Source: Nitrospirota bacterium
GTDB taxonomy: Bacteria; Nitrospirota; Thermodesulfovibrionia; Thermodesulfovibrionales; SM23-35
DNA: 28,725 nucleotides
Assembly (NCBI GenBank): GCA_016212245.1
Contig: JACRGU010000021.1
Location: 1 to 28,725 of the forward strand
Direction of reading: 5' to 3'
Position numbers and translations under genes: made by a program. Under the pieces are notes generated by a model. The model searched no databases. It worked only from the letters and a program-made list of their open reading frames with translations, and was not told where the DNA came from. This document shows, in pieces, positions 1 to 8,510 of the stretch (the stretch's first letter is position 1; every line of letters begins with the position of its first letter).

Positions 1-45
1 CCGCATTAGGCGAAAAAATACGAGAATATGATAGTATAAGAACAA

Positions 46-282
46 ATGCCAACGGTACTTAAAGTTGGACCATATCGTTTTTTCTTTTATGCGGGAGACG
101 GTGATGAGCCAGCACATATACATGTTGAGCGGGATGAAAATATTACTAAGTTTTGGCTGGACCCTGTTAGACTACAAAGTAGCGGAGGATTTAGCAGGTT
201 AGAGATTACCAAAATCCATAAAATTATAAACGAGCATCATTCAAAATTATTGGAGGCATGGCATGAATATTTCGGCAATTGA
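46..282 (+). CDS. DUF4160 domain protein
   Basis: A 78-residue protein that matches the DUF4160 pattern as I know it: the opening MPTVLKVGPYRFFFYAGDG, then EPAHIHVERD with two histidines, then KFWLDPV. It fills the usual length of the family, so it looks complete. Its end overlaps the start of the DUF2442 gene by 20 bases, so the two are translationally coupled. DUF4160 and DUF2442 genes are often neighbours and are sometimes listed as toxin-antitoxin-like pairs. I see no catalytic motif that proves such a role, so the biochemical function is unknown. The family call is based on sequence pattern; the TA idea is inference. Confidence 0.85.
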   Translation: MPTVLKVGPYRFFFYAGDGDEPAHIHVERDENITKFWLDPVRLQSSGGFSRLEITKIHKIINEHHSKLLEAWHEYFGN

Positions 283-619
283 AATAGAAATACCAAGAGC
301 TGAAAATGTAAAAGTAACAGGGGATACGCTGACTGTAGATCTCAGCGATGGAAGAACAATTGCAGTTCCCCTTGAGTGGTTCCCTCGTTTAGTAAATGCG
401 ACACCAGAAGAAAGGAATACTTGGAGATTAATCGGCAGAGGTTACGGTATCCATTGGGAAGATATTGATGAAGACATAAGTGTTGAGGGATTGTTAGCCG
501 GCAAACCATCTGGTGAGACTCAAGAATCATTTAAAAAGTGGTTGAATCAAAGACAGTCACGCCTAACACTTATAAGGCCTCCCTCTGTCAAGAGAAAAAA
601 TGATCCTAATCGGAAATAA
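263..619 (+). CDS. DUF2442 domain protein
   Basis: A 118-residue protein. Residues about 5-85 carry the DUF2442 pattern: a strand-rich N-terminus with LSDGRTIAVPLEWFPRL, then GRGYGIHWEDIDEDISVEGLLAG. The C-terminal 30 residues are basic and low in complexity and probably lie outside the domain. The ATG at 263 has a good ribosome binding site, GGAGG at 252-256, inside the end of the DUF4160 gene. Pairing with DUF4160 suggests the two proteins act together, perhaps as a small regulatory or toxin-antitoxin-like pair. No DNA-binding or nuclease motif is visible, so the function stays open. Confidence 0.85.
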   Translation: MNISAIEIEIPRAENVKVTGDTLTVDLSDGRTIAVPLEWFPRLVNATPEERNTWRLIGRGYGIHWEDIDEDISVEGLLAGKPSGETQESFKKWLNQRQSRLTLIRPPSVKRKNDPNRK

Positions 620-713
620 AAATAAAAATTCATTTCCTTAATTTTTTAAAAGCCTGCATTCAGCTCTAACTTGATTCCCACTACGGCGTCAGATCAAATT
701 CTGCGCCAAACAC

Positions 714-905
714 TTATTGATGTTCGATAGTCTCAATAGCGGAATAGTATATTTCTTCCAGTATTGAGACGACAGTTGAGAGACCATTTGGTCTTTTTCT
801 CCACGACATAGTTTCTCCTTCCTGATTGATGATGCAAAGGTACATGCTCTTTGCATGAAGATCAATTCCGCAATAAAATTTGTGTGTTTTGGTGTAAAAT
901 GTCAT
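714..905 (-). pseudogene. IS110-family transposase, N-terminal fragment
   Basis: The 63-residue reading frame begins with a typical IS110-family start: FYTKTHKFYCGIDLHAKSMY followed by LCIINQEGET. This includes the first acidic residue (the Asp of GIDLHAK) of the DEDD catalytic set. After about residue 32 the similarity stops and an unrelated 31-residue tail leads to a stop. A full IS110 transposase has roughly 300-400 residues, so the rest of the catalytic domain and the C-terminal Tnp20 domain are missing. This is a decayed remnant, probably formed by deletion. The upstream side holds nested inverted repeats at 908-971. Confidence 0.75.
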
Positions 906-907
906 AC

Positions 908-971
908 ATGGCCTCCTTTAAAATATTTTGGGGTGATACATATTACCGCATCGCGGTATCAAGGAGGCCAT
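908..971. repeat. Nested inverted repeat upstream of the IS110 remnant
   Basis: ATGGCCTCCTT at 908-918 is repeated as its exact complement AAGGAGGCCAT at 961-971. Between them TACCGC (944-949) pairs with GCGGTA (953-958) around a 3-base loop. Together they could form a long stem carrying an inner hairpin. The copy at 908-918 also provides the AGGAGG ribosome binding site for the transposase fragment. In IS110-group elements the left end upstream of the transposase encodes the bridge RNA, so this could be part of such an end; that link is inference. Confidence 0.6.
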
Positions 972-1053
972 AATGAGTATCAAATCAAATCGTGCGGATG
1001 GCTGATAGCCACCGCTGATTTCAAGCATTCAGGTAATTTAAGTTCAATCAGTA
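972..1053. other. Gene-free stretch next to IS110 remnant
   Basis: Together with 620-713 this is the non-coding surround of the IS110 fragment. I see no convincing gene, tRNA or strong terminator in it. The right boundary of the element cannot be placed because IS110 elements lack long terminal inverted repeats. Confidence 0.4.
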
Positions 1054-2145
1054 CTAAACAGTATCCCTAATTATCTCGGCTATCTTTACTATTGCTGATT
1101 CCTCGAGTTCAGGATAGATGGGTAATGAAAGGACTTCGCGGGCTGCCTTCTCAGCAACAGGAAGGTCTCCATTTTTATAACCTAAAAAATTCAGTGCCTC
1201 CTGCAGGTGGAGTGGCACTGGATAATAAATAACTGATGATACGCCGTTTCCCTTAAGCCTCTTCTGTATCTCATCCCTCCTCTCACTCATGATTGTATAC
1301 TGGTGATAGACATGATATGCACCATCCTTCTCAACAGGACACTTTACCTTACCTGAAAGGAGTTCATTATAGAGTGCTGCATTCTGTCGCCTCTTTCTAT
1401 TGTATTCATCTATGTGCTTGAGCTTCACAAGAAGGATGCCTGCTTGTAACTCATCCAGCCTGCTGTTAAACCCAACACTCTCATGTCTGTATGAACCTTT
1501 GGAGCCATGGTTTCTTAATTTTCTTATTGTATCAGCCACCATCGAATCATTAAGGATTATCATCCCCCCATCCCCATATCCACCTAAGTTTTTGCTTGGA
1601 TAAAAACTGAAACAGCCTGCATCTCCAAAACTGCCTAACCGTTTCCCATTGATAGCTGCACCGAATGCTTGGGCACAGTCCTCGATTACCTTAAGGTTAT
1701 ATTTCTCTGCTATTTTTTGAATCCCTTCCATATCAGAGGGATGGCCGAATAGGTGAACAGGCAGAACAGCCTTTGTCTTTTCTGTTATCTTTGCCTCTAT
1801 CTGGCTTACATCTATATTCAATGTATCAGGCTCAATATCGGCAAAGACAGGAGTTGCACCTGTATAAAGAATTGCCTCAACAGTAGCAAAGAATGTAAAC
1901 GGTGTTGTAATAACCTCGTCCCCTTCTCCAATGCCGAGTGCCTCAATTGATAGGTGAAGGGCATCCGTACCTGATGCAACACCTATCGCCTCTCGGACAC
2001 CGTGATAATCTGCTATCTTCTTCTCGAACTCAGAGACCTTCGGTCCGAGTATATACTGGCTACTTTCGAGTATCTCTGTCAGAACACTGAATACCTCGTC
2101 TTTGATTTCTTGGAATTGCTTTTTCAGATCAACCATTGGAATCAT
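1054..2145 (-). CDS. DegT/DnrJ/EryC1 sugar aminotransferase (GnnB/WbpE-like)
   Basis: A PLP-dependent sugar-nucleotide aminotransferase of the DegT/DnrJ/EryC1 family, which amino-transfers to a keto sugar carried on a nucleotide. Visible motifs are the N-terminal MVDLKKQF, the cofactor-phosphate region ASGTDALHL, IEDCAQAFGA with the Asp that contacts the pyridine nitrogen, and FSFYPSKNLGGYGDGG, whose Lys forms the Schiff base. The length (363-365 residues) is normal. A GTG six bases further upstream exists, but the ATG at 2145 has the better-spaced GAGG (2153-2156). It lies downstream of, and in the same direction as, a Gfo/Idh/MocA dehydrogenase. Such a pair oxidises and then aminates UDP-GlcNAc-type sugars (GnnA/GnnB for 3-amino lipid A, WbpB/WbpE for uronates). 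The pairing favours GnnB but the substrate is not shown by sequence. Confidence 0.9.
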   Translation of the reverse strand: MIPMVDLKKQFQEIKDEVFSVLTEILESSQYILGPKVSEFEKKIADYHGVREAIGVASGTDALHLSIEALGIGEGDEVITTPFTFFATVEAILYTGATPVFADIEPDTLNIDVSQIEAKITEKTKAVLPVHLFGHPSDMEGIQKIAEKYNLKVIEDCAQAFGAAINGKRLGSFGDAGCFSFYPSKNLGGYGDGGMIILNDSMVADTIRKLRNHGSKGSYRHESVGFNSRLDELQAGILLVKLKHIDEYNRKRRQNAALYNELLSGKVKCPVEKDGAYHVYHQYTIMSERRDEIQKRLKGNGVSSVIYYPVPLHLQEALNFLGYKNGDLPVAEKAAREVLSLPIYPELEESAIVKIAEIIRDTV

Positions 2146-2160
2146 TGTCACCTCGCTGAA

Positions 2161-2262
2161 AATTCAAGATGCAAAAATCAAGATGCAAAATTTCAATTTA
2201 AAATTTAAAATTTTTGAATTTGCGTTGTAACTTTTAACTTTTAATTTTTATTTTTAATCTTT
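2161..2262. repeat. AT-rich heptanucleotide-phased repeat array
   Basis: The gap between the two sugar genes falls almost entirely into 7-base blocks: CAAGATG appears twice fourteen bases apart, then TTAAAAT twice, then AACTTTT twice followed by AATTTTT. The array runs into the 3' end of the Gfo/Idh gene and supplies its last lysine/asparagine-rich codons. It shares the 7-base period, but not the base composition, of the tracts at 2634, 11317 and 28199. Confidence 0.65.
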
Positions 2263-3200
2263 TCTGTTATCTCTAGCACCACTTTGAGTGCATCCCTTCC
2301 TTCAGTAGCAGAGACCTTTGGTCTTTTTCTTTCTTTCACACAATTGATGAAATCTCTCAATTCTTCCCTTAATGGTTCTTTATTCTCAGGCCTTATGACA
2401 TCAAATGATATACCTTCTCCTGTCCTGAAATATCGCCTTACCTCACAGTTCTGATAATCAATAGATATATAAGAGTCTTTTTGAAAGACCTTAAGCCTCC
2501 TCTGTTTCTCGGGTGATAGACGGCTTGCTGTAATAAGGGCTATGCAGCCATTTTCAAACTCAAGCCATGCCTTTGCAACATCAATCCTCTCGGTGAGGAC
2601 ACACGCTCCTATTGCCTTGATCTCCTTTATTTTCAGTTCGGAGTTCGGAGTTCGGAGTTCGGAGGTTTTTGACTGCTGACTCATAATTGCAAGTATTATA
2701 TCTATATCATGGATCATGAGATCGAGTGTAACATCAACATCTGTTCCCCTCCCGAGGAATGGTGAAAGCCTCTCTGCCTCGATGAACCTCGGCTCTTTTA
2801 TCATCTCAGAGGCGGCAAGCACAGCCGGATTATATCTCTCAAGATGTCCTACCTGTATGATGCAGCCCCTCTTATCTGACTCTCTGATAAGTTCATCAGC
2901 CTCTTCGACATTCACTGTTATTGGCTTCTCTATAAATATGTCCTTCCCTGCCATGAGGCAATCGAGGGCAATACTATAGTGAGATGTTGTGGGTGTTACA
3001 ATACTCAGGGCATCAACCTTATCGAGGATCTCTCTATAGTCAGAATATGCCTCACATCCATATTTCTCTGCAAACGCATCAGCCCTCTTTTCATCGATGT
3101 CAACAATAGCCATAAGCTCTGTGTCTTCAATCTCAGAATAGATCCTCGCATGATGCTGGCCCAGATAGCCAACTCCAACTACACCTACCTTAACAGGCAA
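2241..3200 (-). CDS. Gfo/Idh/MocA-family sugar dehydrogenase (GnnA-like)
   Basis: An NAD(P)-dependent sugar-nucleotide oxidoreductase of the Gfo/Idh/MocA family. The N-terminal Rossmann fold is seen at GVVGVGYLGQHHA (about residues 6-18). EKPITVN holds the conserved EKP lysine, and GHLERYNPAV and LMIHDIDIIL belong to the catalytic C-terminal domain. These last motifs resemble the dehydrogenases found in lipid A gene clusters, which is why GnnA is preferred over WbpB. The start is a TTG at 3200 preceded at four bases by AGGAGG. Residues about 173-189 (including SELRTPNSELK) are not family sequence and come from a 7-base repeat inserted in frame. The last residues (KIKNKN) come from the AT-rich array. 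It is the upstream partner of the aminotransferase gene. Confidence 0.9.
   Translation of the reverse strand: MPVKVGVVGVGYLGQHHARIYSEIEDTELMAIVDIDEKRADAFAEKYGCEAYSDYREILDKVDALSIVTPTTSHYSIALDCLMAGKDIFIEKPITVNVEEADELIRESDKRGCIIQVGHLERYNPAVLAASEMIKEPRFIEAERLSPFLGRGTDVDVTLDLMIHDIDIILAIMSQQSKTSELRTPNSELKIKEIKAIGACVLTERIDVAKAWLEFENGCIALITASRLSPEKQRRLKVFQKDSYISIDYQNCEVRRYFRTGEGISFDVIRPENKEPLREELRDFINCVKERKRPKVSATEGRDALKVVLEITEKIKNKN
2634..2684. repeat. In-frame heptanucleotide tract in the Gfo/Idh gene
   Basis: On the plus strand the unit GAGTTCG occurs three times after a CAGTTCG and is followed by GAGGTTT, TTGACTG, CTGACTC, all in 7-base phase. Seven is not a multiple of three, so the encoded peptide repeats every seven residues (SELRTPN, then SEL again). 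The inserted length keeps the frame open. Confidence 0.75.
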
Positions 3201-3337
3201 AGACCCTCCTCTTGCATCTTCTTCGAAACAGGTTATCTATTTTGCACTAAATAGAGATATTTGGGCAAGGGTGAAGCAAAGTAACTTATCGAATTTTTTC
3301 TTTACTTGCCTGTTAGTTTCTGATAGTTTTTAAAGGG

Positions 3338-4048
3338 ATGAGAGGATATCTTCTTATTTTATTACTCACAGCTTTTTTAAGTTCCTGTGCAACCTCTAAG
3401 ACAGGAGAGAATATTCAGAGGGCCAGTGCCCATTACAAACTGGGCATTTCCTATTACAACAATAACAAAATACAGGCAGCATATGTAGAGTTTCAAAAGG
3501 CCCTTGAGTTTAACCCTAATGACAAGGAAGTCCTGAATGCGATTGGTGTAATTTATCTCCTTAATTTTGAGGATATCCCAAAGGCTATAGAATTTTTTGA
3601 AAGGGCGATCGGCATAGATGCAAATTTCTCTGACGCACATAACAACCTCGGATATGCATATGAAAAAACAGGCATGGTTAAAGATGCTATTAAATCTTAT
3701 AAAACTGCGCTTGCTAATCCCCTGTATCAGACTGCAGAAAAGGCCCTCAATAATCTGGGTCGTATATATTACAGACTTGGAAGATACGATGATGCAATAG
3801 ATGCATACAGAGAGGCTATTAAACGGGTTCCTGAGTTTGTTCTACCCTATTATGGGCTTGCCCTCTGTTATAATGCTAAAGGCAAATACGGCGATGCATC
3901 CATAGCGATTGGGCGTGCAATAGAGCTTGACCCCCTTTATAAAGGAAACAGAGACCGTGCAATCGAAGACCTCAAAAACAGGAAGCTAAGTGCAGAGGGT
4001 GACGAAGCAAAAGACATCAGCGACTATCTCGAAATCCTTAAGTACTGA
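3338..4048 (+). CDS. TPR-repeat lipoprotein, PilF/PilW-like
   Basis: A 236-residue exported protein. It starts with a lipoprotein signal peptide: a charged MRG, a hydrophobic stretch LLILLLTAFL and the lipobox LSSC, so mature Cys is about residue 17. The remainder is a series of tetratricopeptide repeats from about residue 30 to 205, with classic spacing in AHYKLGISYYNNNKIQAAY, AHNNLGYAYEKTG, ALNNLGRIYYRLGRYDDAI and PYYGLALCYNAKGKYGDA. TPR lipoproteins of this size include PilF/PilW, which helps assemble type IV pilus secretins. No pilus gene lies here, so that role is only suggested. The stop is 40 bases before tRNA-Pro on the same strand. Confidence 0.85.
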   Translation: MRGYLLILLLTAFLSSCATSKTGENIQRASAHYKLGISYYNNNKIQAAYVEFQKALEFNPNDKEVLNAIGVIYLLNFEDIPKAIEFFERAIGIDANFSDAHNNLGYAYEKTGMVKDAIKSYKTALANPLYQTAEKALNNLGRIYYRLGRYDDAIDAYREAIKRVPEFVLPYYGLALCYNAKGKYGDASIAIGRAIELDPLYKGNRDRAIEDLKNRKLSAEGDEAKDISDYLEILKY

Positions 4049-4058
4049 AGATTGACTT

Positions 4059-4955
<897 letters not shown>

Positions 4956-4960
4956 CCCCC

Positions 4961-6052
4961 TTAATCCCCAAAACTGATGCCGAGAGACCTTGCTGTCTGA
5001 ATAGTATCGCAGTCCAGAGGCACAGATTTCATCCGGCCGATTGCCTCATTGAGAGGAACTGCACGCACCTCAGGCGGATGAAGCGCTACCATAGTCCCGA
5101 ATTTTCCTTCTTCGATAAACCTTATTGCAGCTGCACCGAATCTCAGTGAAAGGAGCCTGTCAAAGGTAGTGGGGGCTCCTCCCCTCTGCAGGTGACCGAG
5201 AACCAGAGACCTTGTCTCCTTCCCTGTCCTGGCCTCAATTTCATCTGCTACCTTTTTAGCAATCCCACCAAGTCTGACCTCACCTCCAGGTTTTCCCCCC
5301 TCAATTACAGTTATCTCTCCGCCAGCAGGTTTTGCACCTTCAGCCACAACCACGATGGCGTAATTCTGACCCATGAGTTCAAGCTGCCTTATCTTGTTAC
5401 ATACCTTTTCAATATCAAAGGGAATTTCTGGTATCAGGATGACATCGGCTGAGCCGGACACTCCGGAATTCAATGCTATCCAGCCTGCATACCTACCCAT
5501 CACCTCGACGACCATGACCCTGTCATGCGATCTGGCAGTAGTATGAAGCTTATCTATCGCATCAGTAGCTGTGGTGACTGCTGTATCGAATCCGAATGTT
5601 AGGACTGTTGCACTGATGTCATTGTCTATAGTCTTTGGGACTCCGATTACAGGTATCCCCTTCTTCATGAATTTGCTTGCAATGCGTAAGCTGCCATCAC
5701 CACCTATAGCGATCAATGCACCAAACCCAATCGCCTTGAAGTTTGAAACCACCATGTCTGAAATATCAGTCTCGACCACATTTCCGTCAGGGCCTTTCCT
5801 GGGGTATCTGAACGGGTCCCCCCTGCTTGCTGTGCCGAGAATTGTGCCCCCAATATTTGTGATATCCCAGACAGACTCTGGGGTCAGGTGGGCGATCTGT
5901 TTTGTGTCAATAAGACCCTGGTAACCGTATTTTATGCCGTGAACCTCCCATCCCTTCTGATAGGCAGCAAGGACAATACCCCGGATGACTGCATTCAGCC
6001 CTGGAGCATCCCCACCACCAGTATTAACAGCTATCTTCATTCTCTGGCTCAC
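4961..6052 (-). CDS. pfkA: 6-phosphofructokinase, probably ATP-dependent with Gly/Lys signature
   Basis: Catalyses phosphorylation of fructose 6-phosphate to fructose 1,6-bisphosphate in the cytoplasm. Visible motifs are NTGGGDAPGLN at the start, IAIGGDGS (residues 117-121), PKTIDNDI with catalytic Asp 143, VMGRYAGWIA and LGHLQRGGAPTTFDR. At the position equal to E. coli Gly104 it has Gly120, which favours ATP over pyrophosphate. At the position equal to E. coli Gly124 it has Lys140, as in pyrophosphate enzymes and in the actinobacterial group III ATP enzymes. The start is GTG at 6052 with GGAGGG four bases upstream; the internal ATG at 6040 is too far from that site. It sits 12 bases after rnr and 5 bases before the DUF2400 gene. 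Confidence 0.92.
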   Translation of the reverse strand: MSQRMKIAVNTGGGDAPGLNAVIRGIVLAAYQKGWEVHGIKYGYQGLIDTKQIAHLTPESVWDITNIGGTILGTASRGDPFRYPRKGPDGNVVETDISDMVVSNFKAIGFGALIAIGGDGSLRIASKFMKKGIPVIGVPKTIDNDISATVLTFGFDTAVTTATDAIDKLHTTARSHDRVMVVEVMGRYAGWIALNSGVSGSADVILIPEIPFDIEKVCNKIRQLELMGQNYAIVVVAEGAKPAGGEITVIEGGKPGGEVRLGGIAKKVADEIEARTGKETRSLVLGHLQRGGAPTTFDRLLSLRFGAAAIRFIEEGKFGTMVALHPPEVRAVPLNEAIGRMKSVPLDCDTIQTARSLGISFGD

Positions 6053-6064
6053 TTTTCCCTCCTT

Positions 6065-8218
6065 TTACACCTGATCACTCATCCCTAAGATTATCTCCCT
6101 CTCTTCCATATTAACCCTGTCTATTCTTACCTTCAACTCTTTCCCTATTATAAATGAACGTCTTGTGTGTCTTCCAACAAGGCTCAATGTCCGTTCATTG
6201 TACTGGTAGAAGTCGTCTGTCATATATGAGACATGGAGAAGCCCCTCTACATAAAAGTCCTTTAACCTGACTTTTATACCATAAGGAGTAATGCCCACAA
6301 TTTTCCCATTAAACTCATCTCCAACCTTGTCCTTCATAAACCATACTCTCATTGCATCTATGACCTCACGTTCTGCATCATCAGCAAGGCGTTCCATGCG
6401 TGAGGAATCAAAGGAAATGTCTGGAAGAAGTCTTTCGAGCTCCTGAATTCGCTTATCTGGCAGTTGTCTTTTATTCAATACCTCCCTTAATATCCGATGC
6501 ACAACAAGGTCAGGATAACGTCTTATTGGCGATGTGAAATGTGTATAGCATTTTGATGCAAGGCCAAAATGGCCAACATTTATGTGTGAATAACGCGCCT
6601 GCTTGAGGCTTCTTAATACCATGTAATTTATAATCTCTTCCTCTGGTGTGCCTTTAATCTCTCTGAGTAATTCTGAAAAATCCGTTGGCTTCAGTGTCCT
6701 TTTTCGTAATTTGCTGATTGGCTTAATCACCTTCAGGATATCCTCAAACTTCATGGGGTCTGGCTCTTCATGAATCCTATAGAGGCTCGGTATCCCAAGT
6801 CCCTCAAGATGCTCAGCAACCGCCTCATTGGCCGCTATCATAAACTCCTCAATAATCATATGTGCATAATTTCTCTCTGCCTTTAATATCGCCTCTGGCC
6901 TTCCCTGCATATCAAGCAGTACCTCGGGCTCAGGGAGGTCAAAGTCGAGGCTCCCTCGTTCAAGTCTCCTGTTCCTGAGGATGCTACATAACTCGCCCAT
7001 TAGCTCAAATTCATGGAGGAGATAATTATATTTCTCACGCTCATGTCTGTCATTGTCAATAAGGATTTTCCTTACAGAGGTATAGGTCATCCTCTCATCG
7101 CTGATAATTATGCTCGGATAGAATTTTGCATTAAGCCGATTCCCGCTTCTATCAAAATCCATTTCTACGGTGAAGGCAAGTCTTTCGACTCTGGGTTTCA
7201 GGCTGCACAGGTCTTCAGAGAGTTCCTTTGGAAGCATCGGGATAACCCTGTCAGGGAAATAGACACTCGTCCCTCGCCTCCTTGCCTCGATATCTAATGC
7301 TGAATTCCATCCCACATAAAACCCGACATCTGCAATATGCACATAGAGCGTATAACCGTGCCTTGAGATTTTTACTGAGACTGCATCATCAAAGTCCTTT
7401 GCCCGCTCACCGTCAACGGTTACGGTTGGGAGCACTCTTAAATCCTTCCTTTTCTCCTGAAAATCCCCCCATCCCCCCTTTACTAAAGGGGGGTGAGGGG
7501 GGATTATTATTTTCTCTGCCCTGAGTTGAGACAACAGCCTTGCCTCTTCGAGGACATTTCTCAGGAACCTCTGTGGAAGATTGAATTCATCAATAATTAC
7601 CTCTACCTCTGTCTTTGGGTCTTCAGGCTTTTCTATAATCTTTACTACTTTACCAACAGGCGGTTTTCTGTCTGTTGGATAACTGATAATCTCAGCAACA
7701 ACCCTGTCTCCATCTTTTGCCTTCCCCCTGTCCTTAGGGGCTATATAAAGGTCAAACTGTAACGATTTGTTTTTTGGTCTCACATAAAAGGCTGTCCTCA
7801 TCACCTCGAACCTTCCAACTATTCTTGTGTGTGCCCTTTCAAGAATTCTTATTATCCGGCCTTCACGCTTATGCCAGTTTTCAACACGCACGAGTACCCT
7901 ATCGTTGTGCATTGTGCCGAGCGTTGCCCATACAGGTATGAATATATCCCTCTCTCCTGGTTTTTCCAGTATCACAAAGCCATAACCATCCTTATGCGGC
8001 TCGAAATAACCACTCACAAGACTCATGTCTTCAGCAGGGCCATAGAGTCCTTTTCTTGTGAGCACAAGATCTCCATTACGGAGCATCTCCCTGAGGATTC
8101 TCTTTAATGCCCTCGCCTCAGGATGGCTCAGCCTCAGGAGAGAAACCATCTCCCTGAAGTTCAGAGGCTTCCTTGTCTTTTCCCTGAAAAATGAGAGAAC
8201 TGTTTCTTTATTTACCAT
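6065..8218 (-). CDS. rnr: Ribonuclease R (RNB-family 3'-5' exoribonuclease)
   Basis: Degrades RNA processively from the 3' end, including structured RNA. The order of parts is that of RNase R: an N-terminal winged helix (about 1-65, FREMVSLLRLSHPEARALKR), cold-shock/OB domains (about 65-235), the RNB catalytic domain (about 260-575) and a C-terminal S1 domain (about 635-715, GKIVGITPYGIKVRLKDFYVEGLLHVSYM). Catalytic aspartates are seen in DGERAKDFDDAV, and the RNB motifs TSPIRRYPDLVVHR and GLASKCYTHFTSP are intact. The 717-residue length is normal. Between the OB domains and RNB, residues about 238-253 (including PPHPPLVKGGWGDF) are encoded by a GC palindrome and look inserted. No strong ribosome binding site is seen before the ATG at 8218. 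Confidence 0.95.
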   Translation of the reverse strand: MVNKETVLSFFREKTRKPLNFREMVSLLRLSHPEARALKRILREMLRNGDLVLTRKGLYGPAEDMSLVSGYFEPHKDGYGFVILEKPGERDIFIPVWATLGTMHNDRVLVRVENWHKREGRIIRILERAHTRIVGRFEVMRTAFYVRPKNKSLQFDLYIAPKDRGKAKDGDRVVAEIISYPTDRKPPVGKVVKIIEKPEDPKTEVEVIIDEFNLPQRFLRNVLEEARLLSQLRAEKIIIPPHPPLVKGGWGDFQEKRKDLRVLPTVTVDGERAKDFDDAVSVKISRHGYTLYVHIADVGFYVGWNSALDIEARRRGTSVYFPDRVIPMLPKELSEDLCSLKPRVERLAFTVEMDFDRSGNRLNAKFYPSIIISDERMTYTSVRKILIDNDRHEREKYNYLLHEFELMGELCSILRNRRLERGSLDFDLPEPEVLLDMQGRPEAILKAERNYAHMIIEEFMIAANEAVAEHLEGLGIPSLYRIHEEPDPMKFEDILKVIKPISKLRKRTLKPTDFSELLREIKGTPEEEIINYMVLRSLKQARYSHINVGHFGLASKCYTHFTSPIRRYPDLVVHRILREVLNKRQLPDKRIQELERLLPDISFDSSRMERLADDAEREVIDAMRVWFMKDKVGDEFNGKIVGITPYGIKVRLKDFYVEGLLHVSYMTDDFYQYNERTLSLVGRHTRRSFIIGKELKVRIDRVNMEEREIILGMSDQV
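7462..7505. repeat. Palindromic C6/G6 repeat inserted in rnr
   Basis: AATCCCCCC at the left pairs with GGGGGGATT at the right, and CCCCCCTTTA pairs with TAAAGGGGGG inside, giving a two-part stem with a tiny loop. It is read in frame in rnr as PPHPPLVKGGWGD. The encoded PPLxKGG pattern is one I associate with dispersed palindromic repeats in many bacterial genomes. Confidence 0.8.
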
Positions 8219-8297
8219 AGAAGTATTTTATGCTATTTTTGATAATATGTCGCAATTTGATTTTTTCCCTCCATCCAGCCTATTTTAAAAGATAGAT

Positions 8298-8510
8298 ATG
8301 GATGTTGAGTTTTTAATAAAAGAAGCAGTTTGCCGTTACCGTGAAAAGAGGACTGTCGAGAGGATCAGCAGGGGTGTCCTGATAGATAAAAGGCCAGACC
8401 TTGTTCTCTGGATATGCCATTACCCCCTGCCTTCTTTATCAGGTATACAGTGCCCTGTTATTACCAGAGGCATTATTTGTCCCCATAATGGCCCTTACGG
8501 CAATAACTAA
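8298..8510 (+). CDS. Small hypothetical protein, doubtful
   Basis: A 70-residue frame between the divergent rnr start and the convergent ABC permease end, with which it overlaps by four bases. I do not recognise it. The first 38 residues (MDVEFLIKEAVCRYREKRTVERI and onward) have plausible mixed charged and hydrophobic composition, while the second half is rich in Pro, Cys and Gly and looks less protein-like. No convincing ribosome binding site precedes the ATG; only AAAAGA lies nearby. It could be a degraded gene or chance. It is the only candidate in the 8219-8506 stretch. Confidence 0.25.
   Translation: MDVEFLIKEAVCRYREKRTVERISRGVLIDKRPDLVLWICHYPLPSLSGIQCPVITRGIICPHNGPYGNN

Noticed and set aside
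3..62. Possible C-terminal end (ALGEKIREYDSIRTNANGT) of a gene entering from the left and overlapping DUF4160
   Set aside because: Only 19 codons are visible and nothing identifies them; cannot be told from chance.
46..619. Confirmed toxin-antitoxin system
   Set aside because: Pair layout is suggestive but no toxin motif or DNA-binding domain is visible.
855..1070. Plus-strand frame across the IS110 upstream region
   Set aside because: Shadow of the inverted-repeat region; no protein-like features or family match.
2161..2262. CRISPR-like or terminator reading of the AT-rich repeat
   Set aside because: Units are only 7 bases and contiguous with no spacers, and there is no GC stem with a T-run.
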